Of a stretch of DNA of 64,000 nt, positions 1 through 10,869 are shown in pieces. Each line of letters opens with the position of its first letter. Positions within the stretch are counted from its first letter, which is position 1. Made by a program: the position numbers and the translations under genes. This DNA comes from Bathynomus jamesi. Its lineage: Eukaryota > Arthropoda > Malacostraca > Isopoda > Cirolanidae. The notes under the pieces were generated by a model, which was given only the letters and a program-made list of their open reading frames with translations, was not told where the DNA came from and did no database searches. Where the stretch lies: contig JAJOZX010012042.1 in the NCBI GenBank assembly GCA_023014485.1, forward strand, positions 1-64,000, written 5' to 3'.

Positions 1-26
1 GGTAGCCAAAAGTAGCCATACAGTTT

Positions 27-91
<65 letters not shown>

Positions 92-229
92 GGTATACAG
101 TTCATGATTTATTTAATGAAACTTTACATGTAACATGTGTTAATTATGCAGGTGTTCATTATCTGCCCTGAAAGGAAAATGAATTTAAAAAATAAACATA
201 TGAAACTCTATACCTACTTTTGGGCCACT

Positions 230-231
<2 letters not shown>
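1..231. mobile_element. MITE with about 32-bp TIRs, left end cut by window edge
   Basis: The right end (ATGAAACTC...TTTTGGGCCACTCT) is the imperfect reverse complement of the left end (GGTAGCC.AAAGTAGCC...). The interior is a (TA)n tract plus unique AT-rich DNA. The complete copy is at 39942-40177. The ends resemble mariner-type termini (CAGGGTAGCCCAAAAGTAG). No coding capacity is seen. Confidence 0.55.
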
Positions 232-267
<36 letters not shown>

Positions 268-1510
268 CGTCTTACCAAACTCATAATGAATGTGATTTGA
301 GTTATACATTTGAAATGCTACTCAACCAAAACACAAAATACTCAGTCCAACTTCTATTTCTAATAGTGTTTAAAGCTCTCAAGTACTCTATTGTACTGTA
401 TTTACATCATATCATTAATAATGACTTTTGATATTTAATGTATAATATATTACGTAAGTTACTTCTCAACTTAATTAGAAGTTCCATTTTATATTCAAAA
501 TTAATTTATTACTGTTTAGTCATGAATTTTATAATTTATTTATAATTTATTATTTATATACTTATAATTTCCATTTCGTATTCAACTATAATTTTGTTTG
601 TTTTTCCAGTAAATTAATATTTTTTTACTGTTTATTTAAATACTTTATATAATTTAATCATATCATGAAGTGATATGTTAGTTTTAAATTAATTTGAGAG
701 CCCAGTAAAGCCAAAATCTGCAAGTCCAAATAAAAAAAAATTAATATCAATAATTCAACTTTTTGAATGATTCATCAATACGTGAAACTAGGTTCATTAC
801 GCTTTCTGGCCATAACCCAGAAGTACTTTCGAGTACTTTCGAGTACCTTCGACTTTTAGGAAAACTGAAGAGGAATTAAAATATACTGGAGTGGATTTTT
901 CATTTTTCTCGCGAGTTATTTTAGAATATATATATATTTTTTTTTTTGAAATAGGGATACATAGATAGATAAAAATTGAAAGAAATGTTTATTATATATT
1001 ATATATATATATTACCATTGAGTTTATTACAACTCATTTTCAGAGAATGATTATTTTCTGAAGAAGGGTTAATAGTAAACGTTTTCCTCACTTTTTATCC
1101 ACCTGATTCGATCCCAAAACGATATCAGAATCACTTCCACTAATTCATAGATAGTAAACAACAGTTTTCCTACTCATCTCCTGCTCGCATAGCATCTGCG
1201 TAAGGCAATGTAAATATAAGGAATAGTCTATTGCTCGCTTATTAACCCTTTACCGCTCAATATCGCTTTACTCATTTTGTTCTGGCTAAAGCCAGACAAT
1301 TTCATTCAGTTTTGGAAAAGTCCTCTGTGAAGTAAAGGGCTAAGGATAACTGAACTGGCAAGGTATGAGAATAAATTCATTGTCGATGTAGAAAATTCTA
1401 GAGATTTTGGAGCACGTAAAGATAAAGAAGAATAAGGATTTATATCAGATTAATTCAAAATAATAACTCTGTCACCAAATTTACTGAAATAATTTCAACA
1501 ATGTACTCAC
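232..1510. other. Intron 1 of a minus-strand gene that continues off the left edge
   Basis: This stretch lies downstream, on the minus strand, of the exon 1/donor at 1511. It holds a (TA)n tract near 232-262, AT-rich sequence with no credible ORF, a short direct repeat of GTACTTTCGA around 822-850, and TA-rich tracts near 925-1015. It is near-identical to 40178-41502 and related to 22445-23200 plus 25290-25885. Confidence 0.5.
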
Positions 1511-1567
1511 CATCTTTGCTAGCTAATAATTATCCCTGTTATCCTGCCACACCAAGCAAGAGAGTGT
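1511..1567 (-). CDS. Exon 1 (5'UTR plus start codon) of an off-window array gene
   Basis: On the minus strand the exon ends AGCAAAGATG and is followed at once by the donor GTGAGTAC. The ATG is at 1511-1513. Only the initiator Met lies in this exon, so intron 1 is phase 0. The same arrangement occurs at 25886 and 41503. The 5' boundary is set about 30 nt downstream of the TATA box and is approximate. The partner exons 2-5 would lie left of position 1. An alternative is a purely noncoding first exon, but exon 2 of every unit reads as a signal peptide only when an ATG is added in phase 0. Confidence 0.6.
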
Positions 1568-1593
1568 TATGGATTGTATGCTTTAGTTTGGTT

Positions 1594-1601
1594 TTTATAT
1601 A
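1594..1601 (-). promoter_or_regulatory. TATA box for the exon 1 at 1511
   Basis: The minus strand reads TATATAAA within GAGCCAATATATAAAAACC. It lies about 80 nt upstream of the ATG. It is conserved in position and context at 25964-25971 and 41586-41593. Confidence 0.6.
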
Positions 1602-2215
1602 TTGGCTCAGAGATGGTCACCTCCCCTGCCAGGTTGCGTCACTAGATAACGCAATATTAACTTTCTCTTCGTTGTTTTTGTGTACTGGAAACGAATGTAA
1701 CTATTTTGAGAAACAACAATCAAAATGGACGAAAAAACTAAAACACAATTTATTTTAGTTACTTAAATTGGACTTTTGACCTATTAATAGAGGGAGGGGG
1801 GTTATAAAAAAATTCTAAATACAAACGTTGTAAGGGTCCTCATTTATGCATTTTGAAGTGCTGAATTTGAATATAACAAGAAAAATTTGATTTGAGGTCA
1901 CATCCCTGGACATGGGGTCTGAATATTTCCGACCCCTTTTAATGGAAAATTCCGTGTTCCTCATCCGGAATAATGATTTAAACGTTTAATTGGTCATAAA
2001 TATTTAACCAAATATATTTTATCTGTACCTTGAAATTAGGGCCCTCCAAATAAATATCTCTTTAACTTTCAGCGTGACCTAGAATGACCAATAGCTTAAA
2101 ATGTGAAATATTGTACCGTTTATACACAAACAGTATCTGGTAATGTTTTCATTACAATACAAAATAGCAAATAAAGCATCCCTGTGGCCACAGAATCGAC
2201 TTTATTCGAACATCT
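1602..2215. other. 5' flank of the array promoter
   Basis: No gene is seen. The sequence is conserved with 41594-42207 and, split by a LINE, with 25972-26413 and 29505-29715. It may contain upstream control elements for the exon 1 promoter, but I recognise no specific site. Confidence 0.35.
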
Positions 2216-2219
2216 TGTT

Positions 2220-3016
2220 GATTGCCCTTTCGAAGTTGTCCATGTTGGCTCTCTCACGATTCATTTAGGTATTTCTGGTTTTTGCATATTTTGATGAAAT
2301 CATCATCTTGTTGTCCCTCCTCAGACGAAAACACTGATGATTTTGGACACATGAGCGATGTGTTTCTCGCGTATCTGACCTCTGTGTACAGTCTATCCAC
2401 TTTCTCCTTCTCAGAAAACGCCCACCCCCCGAAAAAGAAGGAAAAGGAGAGAGTTCAAAGCAAGGCCTCTAAAGCTCTTAAAACCTATACCATTTTTGTT
2501 TTAAATTTTGAAAAGAATGTGTAGTGTGTAAGATGCCTGTATGTGTAGTGAGGAATAGAGGGAGAAGAGTGTGTTTGAGAGCATGCTGGACTGCTCACAA
2601 GGTAGATGAGACACGGAAAGATATCAGCTAAAGAGGACACTAACAGGAGAAACGGGAGTTCTAGCACTCCCTGTCTCCTGCCTAACGTCCCTCCCAGAGT
2701 ACTGCCCTGATGGATTGGTGTCTACAATCTCCTGCAACATGTTTACAATCTCGTCCATTAGTAATTGTTCTGTTGTACTGATCTTTCCGTTAGTAGAGTC
2801 GACCAAGAATGTTGCATAGATTTTATTCTACCATATTCCTTGTTCATTGGATATCCAAAACTTTACAAGCACCCTGATGAACATCAGGGAAGGATGCACG
2901 TTGCAGAACAAGTGAAACTTGGGATAAAGATCATCGAACTCCAAAAAATTGCAAACAAGTTCCTCAACCTTCAAACTGTGGGACGTTTGATCTGTCAATA
3001 CAAAGCTTATATGTGA
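2220..3016 (-). pseudogene. Internally deleted remnant of an unrecognised coding block
   Basis: Minus-strand frames here (2624-2806, continuing in other frames to about 3010) match the longer block at 29769-31570. Shared peptides include TEQLLMDEIVNMLQEIVD and the ends of the 29.8 kb frames. Relative to unit III, about 1.1 kb is missing at about position 2415. The frames are broken by stops and frameshifts, so this is a decayed copy. No family is recognised. Confidence 0.4.
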
Positions 3017-3069
3017 GTAAAGTAATTCTAATGTTACTTCTCAAATTACTGTCGAAGAACACTCTGAAC

Positions 3070-3307
3070 CAGTGATATTTAACCTGGGGCAATTAACCTT
3101 AGGCGGATAATTCGTCCTTTTTCAGTGGATAACGAGCTGAGGCCACTGTCCAAAAGAAAAAAGCCGAGTTATGATTCCACTAAAGTTTTGTTATTCTTTT
3201 CTAATTTTCCTTTTCTCATATTCTCCATTTAAGAAGGGAAGAGAGGTAATTACGGTTTTGTTGGCTAACTGAAAGGGTAACAGTGCAAAAAAGGTTAAAT
3301 ACCACTG
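3070..3307. mobile_element. hAT-like MITE
   Basis: The left end CAGTGATATTTAACCT and the right end (reverse complement CAGTGGTATTTAACCT) form terminal inverted repeats. The flanking 8-bp direct repeats CTCTGAAC and CTCTAAAT (left flank in unit III: CTCTAAAC) fit hAT target duplications. There is no ORF. Unit I' has the same element at 43060-43296. Only partial left ends remain in units II and III. Confidence 0.6.
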
Positions 3308-3315
3308 CTCTAAAT

Positions 3316-5570
3316 TCTTATCAGATATTCCAAAGAAGAGGAATTTCAAAGTACGTCCTTTGAAAATTCTGCCCTTTATTTAAAAACATGAGTATGGGCA
3401 GAGAATGCTTCAGATAATGAAACTGATGTTGCTTATAAACAAACTTAAAAGACATTATATCATAAAGTATACTAAAATGCGACCTTTGTTTGGCATTCAT
3501 TTCAATATTCCATACGTTATTTATACCACACCATGGTTGCCTTGGCTTTTTCTTATTTATAGCTATTCCTCACGTTCTTTACAAAATATAATAGTTACCC
3601 AAGAACTTATAAAAGAAGTAAAGTACAAACATGACAAAAGTATAATTTAATAATGTACTAAATTATTGTAATATCGTAATTATTATGTATTGCATAATAA
3701 TAATTTACAATTGTGTTTTAAAATTCTTGAGAGATACTAAAAAACGAGATAGGCCATCTAATTCGACATTTTATGTGAACATTTTCTCCGAAGTTGGCTC
3801 TTTTCGTAAGTCACTTGTTTCCTTAAATTCCTCCGATAACTTTCGAAGTGGGGTCGACTGAAGTGATGTTAGTGGAATAAGTAAACAACGAATTGATTAT
3901 TATAACTGAACCTAACATAAATTGAATTCGCAGCACTGGCAAAGGACACATTCCTCTCAAATCATGTAAGGGGCATTACGAAAGTCGTGGTTTATCCAAA
4001 AAAAGAAAACTGGAAAATCCGGTTTGTTAGTTGGAACGTCGTATTCATATTTTTAGCATTACGTCATATCATCGTTGCCTCAAGAGTTTTCATGGTATCT
4101 CTCGACTCTCGAAGTCAAATGTTGTATCGCAAGCGCTGCATTTGATGTGGCGTTGCGTTTGTGTGCTGATGCCGTTCACAACGTCGAGGGTTAGCTCAAT
4201 AATTATAAAGTCGATGTCGATGGTATGTACAGTTCCATTAACCTGAAGTGAATAAGTGAAACTTTGCAAATTTCTGTGAACAGTGCTCAGATGTAGTCTG
4301 CCAAAAAATCCTAAAATCCTGAAACCCCTCCCCCCCTCCACCCCGACCGACAAAAAACAAGACTTCTTCAATACTTCTTATTTTGAAGAAATAAACCAGA
4401 ACAAAATTTAATATTTTCGAAGGAGAATTTGTTAACTTTTCCCTTAAAATTCCATACTACTTTCAAAAGCACAATTTTGTAGAGTTACAGTAGTGATTCT
4501 CAAACGGTGGGTCGCGACCTCACGGGTCGTAGTTTGTTTATCCCCTGTAGTAGTGATTTGTGTGCAAAACCCCTTTCAAGAAATCCCTTCGTGAGTTTCT
4601 TTACCCCTGTTGGATGATAAAGGGTCGCAAAAAAAACACAAAAAGTAAGAAATGAGATGTATATCAAATAATATATTAAATAAATATAATTGATTTACGA
4701 TAATCCATGTTTCGCTTCATATACCAATTGATCATTATTCAGAGGGCAAAGATACGATGTACTTGTGGGTATCTGTGGATAGAGAAGCATGAGATTTTAT
4801 GACTCGTACATAAAATAATGGACATGCAGTAGATTTACTTTAAGTAAAAAGAGTACAGTTAAGCAAAAAAGTTACGTGTATTAGTTAAACAAGTCCTATA
4901 AATGATCAAGTTTAGAGTGTACTTTTCACATAAATAAAACAAAAAAATATTATTTCATTATGTTTTAAAAGCTTTATTGACAAGTACATCTGCGAGCAGA
5001 AGTTCGTGAACAGTGTTTAGATCATTGTCGTAAATGTTCTGTATGCAAGTATTTATAGAGAGAAAAAAATGCCACGTTTGACTGTTTTATGAGACTCAAT
5101 CTTACTAAAAAATATAATTACAGAGTGCCGTGTGTTGAGGTATTTGCTGTAAATCTATGCACTGTAATTATTGTTTCGAATAACAATGACATTGAGGACA
5201 GTAAATTTCGCTGTAATTCCTATTGAATTTTATTAATTTAAGAAATTACAATAACTAATTTGTATTAGAAATTGAGTAGCCCCAATTTACCTTTAAAATT
5301 ATAAACATATTCTAAACTTTTATCTCTCAGGTTTTATAGAAATTATTGTGGTAATAAATACAACCAATTACTTCCAATTACTACCAGTAACCAGTAATTA
5401 CTACTAATTACCATCGTGCAACACCGTCCTCTTTATAAAATTTATCAGTAAGAAAAATTACAACTCTTTGTCACGCAAATTAAATTTGATCATTTCCAGG
5501 TTCGAGTTTGACGAACGGGACAAGTTCTTCCCAAAAAACTTTGCTTTTTTAATTTTTGTGGGTTGTATCG
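3316..5570. other. Unit I intergenic body, 3' flank of gene copy I
   Basis: No convincing gene is seen. A stretch at about 4090-4260 is conserved in all five units with open frames on both strands (see 32137). A hAT-like start (GTGATTCTCAAACGGTGGGTCGCGACC split over 4493-4519) has no matching right end. The rest is AT-rich and matches 15320-17700, 31740-33830, 43305-45550 and 57200-59620. Confidence 0.4.
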
Positions 5571-5737
<167 letters not shown>

Positions 5738-5767
5738 TGGAAAAATAAATGTGTCAGTATAAATTAC

Positions 5768-8700
5768 CTTTATTTTCCAGCTCCAACCCATCCATATCCT
5801 CCTCTTCGTTATCTTCTCTATCCATATCCTCTGTACCCATATCCTCTGTTCCCATATCCTCTGTAGCCACCATATCTACTCCCATAATATCCTCCATATC
5901 CACCCCCATAATATCCTCCATATCCACGTCTTCCTCCGCCACCGCCGCCTCCTCCCCCGCCTCCGCCTCCGCTGCCGCCTGCACTCCCTCCGTAATTTCT
6001 GCCTCCAGTTCCACCATTAATAATTATAATAACTTTCCCTACTCTACCGCCTCCACCGCCTCCACCGCCTCTGTTTCTTCCACGATATGATCCTAGGAAA
6101 GGAGTAAAAACAAGTTTTAAATACATCAATAAGTAGTTTATTCGGGATAAACCTACAAAACGCTACAAAACAATTCAAAGTTATTCACCGCATAAAATAC
6201 TGAAAATTATTTTAAATATATGAAGCCTTCGATAGGAAGAGAAATGTTGATGAATTCAAACGTTTCTTTCATGATGATGGATTTCAAATTTAAATGTTTC
6301 AAAATTCGAAACGGTCACTTATTGTAATACCTTCAAAATATTGTAAGATGTTCGATGTAAAAATTTGCATGAATTGGTCTATTAAATATACAGTATTTCA
6401 CAGTAATGAGACAAGTGAAATGACTCAGTTGGAGGTAAAATCAAAAATAAAATATACTTAATTTATTGAAATTAAAATGCAAAAGCTTTCGATCAACTCC
6501 GTTAGCTTCATCAAGGTCAGAGGAAGATCGTAGCATTTCAAACAATAGAATATTAACAAATTATACGAATGAAATGTTTAATTTCCATTTGAAATATCTA
6601 GTAAACATTTTAAAATAACTATTATTTATTTCAAAAAGCTAAGTTTGACATGAAATGTCGGGAAGACGTTTCATATATAAAACGAAACGTTTCGTACCAT
6701 TCAAAGGAGTGGTTTTTAACTTTTTTATTAATGTTACCACTAGAGCTACCCACAGAAATTAGGATTACCCCGATCAAGAAAAATGGTCAAAAAATCGACA
6801 AAAGATGATCTAAGGCGTGGTTTATTTAAAAATACACAAAATATTGAAAATTTTCCCTCAGTCTGTTACCCCCTGAAAAAGGCAGAATTACCCCACCCGG
6901 GTGGTAATTACCTACAGGTTAAGAACCACTGATTTAGAGTGTAGATAGACGAAACTAATTTTGATGATTCCACTGAAAAGGATGAAACTAATAAATAGTC
7001 CTGACCCCACAACAATACATTTTCAGCTTACCTTCCGAAGAGCCGGAGCCGGAGTCCGAATCCGAGCTGGAGTCCGAATCCGAGCCGGAATCGGAGTAGT
7101 CCGAGTTCGAGTCCGAGTCCGAGTCTGAACCGCCGCCAAAACCTATAAAATTACAACAGCAAATTTAGGTGTTTATTAAAAGTGACTGAAACCGATATGT
7201 AATGTTCATAATACTGTAGTATAAAAATTATGGGCTTCTATTGAATATATGTATGTATGTATTCTATTGAATGTATGTATGTATGTATGTATGGACGGAT
7301 GGATGGATGGACATAAGTATGTATATAATTATATATACCTTTGGTTAGCTTCCGCCCGAATTGTTCATTCTGACGAAGGTCAAGCTTTTCACTCCACCTT
7401 AGACCTACAGTTTAACGTGGAATCCGAACCACGCCCCATCAGCAGCCCAGTGTCTTAACCACTAGGCCACCTAGGGTACCCATTTATCTACCAACCACTT
7501 TCTTTATTGTGTGGAAGGATGAACAGCTGGGTTTTGCTGCGCGCCGGCTGCCGTCGGGTCTCGAACCCGGGGCCGATGGATTCGTAGTCAGCGACGCTAA
7601 CCACTACACCACCGAGGCACATATACAGGGCGTCCCAAAAAAATGTATACACACTTTAAATAATTATAAAGGCAGTGTTTATTAAAATACATTTCATTTT
7701 CAAAATGTAATAGAATCTACAGACATTATTTAATTGTTTTGTCAACGCCTGTTTTCAAACTGACGTCCGTTCTGGTCCAGGCACTGCTGATAACGCGAAG
7801 CAATGGAATCGCAAACATCACGAAACATTTCGTTTGGTATTTGTGTGCATTCTCGTTCAATGGCTGCTCTCAATTCAGCGACTGTTGCAGGTTTTATAGC
7901 GTAGACTTTGTATTTTAAGTATCCCCATAAAAAAAAGTCTAGTGGTGTGAGGTCTGGTGAACGCGGAGGGTATTCTACGAAACCCCTTCATCCAATCCAC
8001 ATCCACATCGTGCCAAGTACCACTCGCAATACTCCACTCTTCGGTCTGGATCATCTTCATTAATAGCATGGACTAATCTTGGAATGCAACTTTTCCATTG
8101 ACAGCGCTTCAAAATGCGTTGGACAGACGATTCTGAAATTCCTACCTCACGACTCGCTTGCCGCACAGATTTTCTTGGACTTTGGTGATACGTTTCCAGT
8201 ACTCTTTCTTGCTTTGTGGGGCTTGTCGATGTCCGTGGTCTTCCGGAACGCTTCTTGTGGACATTCTGAACAGTTCCATCGGCTAATTCCATCTCTAATT
8301 CGAGTGATGGTAAGTCGCGTTGGTGGATCTGTTTGAAACTCCCTCCTAAACTGTCTTTGCACTTCAACTGCGTTTTCACACTTCCAGTAGCATTTTAGAA
8401 TGAATTTCCTTTGTTCAAAGCTTAGTCTGACTGCCATTATTAATTCTAATGGGTTTAACTTGGAAAGAAAGAAACATCAATTGAGCTATCAGCTGTTAAA
8501 GTGTGTATACATTTTTTTGTGACGCCCTGTATGCAGTGGAAACTGTTGTCTTAAAGTTTGTAATGAGAATGGCGCGATTTGTCTGAATACAATTAACTAT
8601 TTTGCAGTTTTTAACACTATTTGTAAAGAAATCAACATCTGCAGCAATTTGTGTAGGTATTTATAAAACTTTATGTGTATCTTTATATGTATCTTTACGT

Positions 8701-9785
8701 GTATGTTTAATGTATATCTTTATGTGTATCTTTATTGTAAATATAATTATTATTTAGAGTAAAAACCTTTTGCTCTTGAAAATCTAATCTCTGAATTTAT
8801 GTTATTTTTTTTTTACTTTTTTCCTTTGGTAAAATACTTTTGTATCAATACTTTGGTGTATCAATCTTTTTATAATAAATCTTTGTGGTAATGCAAGTCT
8901 CCAACAGTTAGATAATACAAGCGAAAAAATATTTTACTCGCGCTGTAAAACCCAGTAATAGTCGATTTGATTGCAACTTTAACAATGAATTTTAGCAATT
9001 TTAGCAATTTTAGCAATGAATTTTTGAATGTGTAGATTTAACTGTGTTTTGTTTATATAATACAATAATGATAAATCATTTCCTTTTTCTAAATTATATT
9101 AAGTTTACACGTGTATAAGAAAGTGAGTGCATTGTCTATACAGTACATTACTCACCTCCTCTGATATGACCAAGTCCTCCTCCGTGTCCGTGTCCTCCTC
9201 CTCCTCCTCCATATCCATGTCCTCCTCCTCCTTCTCCATGTCGGTGTCCTCCACCTACTGTGGCTCCGCCTCCGCCGCCTCCTCCTCCGCCGCCTCCTCC
9301 TCCGCCGCCTCCTCCTCCGCCGCCTCCTCCTCCTCCTCCTCCTCCTCCTCCTCCCGCTGCTTTGCCTCCAAACGCTATATAACCTGCCTGTCCAAAACTT
9401 ATTCCATTTCCAGTTCCTAATCCTATTCCTCGCCCTTCAGATAATTCTAGTAATGAAAGTAAAAAAAGTATGAATTAATTATCAAGTAATTTATAAAGAA
9501 AATCATTTTCTGACATTCGCCTTTGGCCCCTCCTTCCTGCATTAAAAAAAAAATTCTTAAACTTGCGAAACAATTCGCAAATAGTGACCACGTAAACTAA
9601 TGTAAAAGTAAATGATACCCTTTGTAAAAGGTAAAAGTTGTGCCCAGATCTGTCTTTCAACAAAGGACTACAAATTTAAATATTTCAAATTTCTTTTGAA
9701 AAGTAATTGATTTTTTATTTAAACAATTTGGGGAAAGGTATTGGAAGCCATTACATATGCAGGATTGTGCGAAATGTCTCTTTGA

Positions 9786-9829
<44 letters not shown>

Positions 9830-10835
9830 GAAAACTTGAACAGTAAATCAAAATGGAAAAAATTTAGAGACATCCTTATGCACGACTGGACATAGTTTGA
9901 AGCAACATAGAAAACTATCAATGACGAGCAACCAACATAATAATACTTATTTTAGGCAAAAAATTTAAAATAATTTTAAAGGTAATTTTTCTAAACTTTT
10001 CTAATCTTTCCAAATACTAAAATATACTAAATAACTTTAGTAGGCCTATATTTTGTTTAATTAGAGGATAAATCCATAAAAAGTTGTCTTTCATTATACG
10101 AAGAACAAAAATGTGTCCCAAATTTCAAGATTTTTCAGCGATAATTGTTCTTGATGTGTTACGAAGAATATGCGTTAAACTTTACAGAACAATTATCCAT
10201 TTTAATAAAGGTCTACTGTAAGAGTACTAAAACGTGAACAGTAATTTCAGTATTAAAATAAAGAAAAGTAATTTATAATGATACAAAAGTGCAGTAAGAG
10301 TAGAGGGTATGGAGCGAAAGGTTATCGTGATTCCATGCATTTATACATTTATGTTAGGGCCCTGCGAATCACAGTTTTTTTTCGAATCGAATCTCGAATC
10401 AAATCATCCCAAACAATTCAAATCGAATCGAATCTCGAATCGAATCAACTTTACACATATAGATCAGAGTGTTTCTACACCCAATTAGTAATAAGCATAA
10501 AATTAATTAAATCTTTTTGAGAACAAAATACAAAGTAAATCCTTCTTAAAAAATTGTATTAAGTATTTGATGATCAGGAGGAACAATGGTATTACAGTAT
10601 AATAAAAGTGTTATTGTACGAGAGATTGGTCTCAGTATATAGATTGAATTATAGTCTAAGTAAAAAGAAAAGTGTTTATTTATGAAAGTGTTCTTCAAAA
10701 TAACATCACTGATGTTGTTTACCGGACTTAATGAAGATTCGGAAATATCGAATCGGAACCCAAGCTAACGAATCAAATCAAATCCTCTCTCCCGATTCGA
10801 AATCAAATCGAATCTCGAAGCTTCGCAGGGCCCTA

Positions 10836-10869
<34 letters not shown>

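Noticed and set aside
9127..9420. Ser-rich protein on the plus strand
   Set aside because: It is the reverse complement of the poly-Gly exon 3. The minus-strand reading fits splice sites and phase.
9475..9545. Extra exon after the acceptor TTTTAATGCAG in copies I, I' and III
   Set aside because: No donor with the right phase follows before the next acceptor. It is used only in copy II, where a deletion fused it to the normal donor. Elsewhere it seems vestigial.
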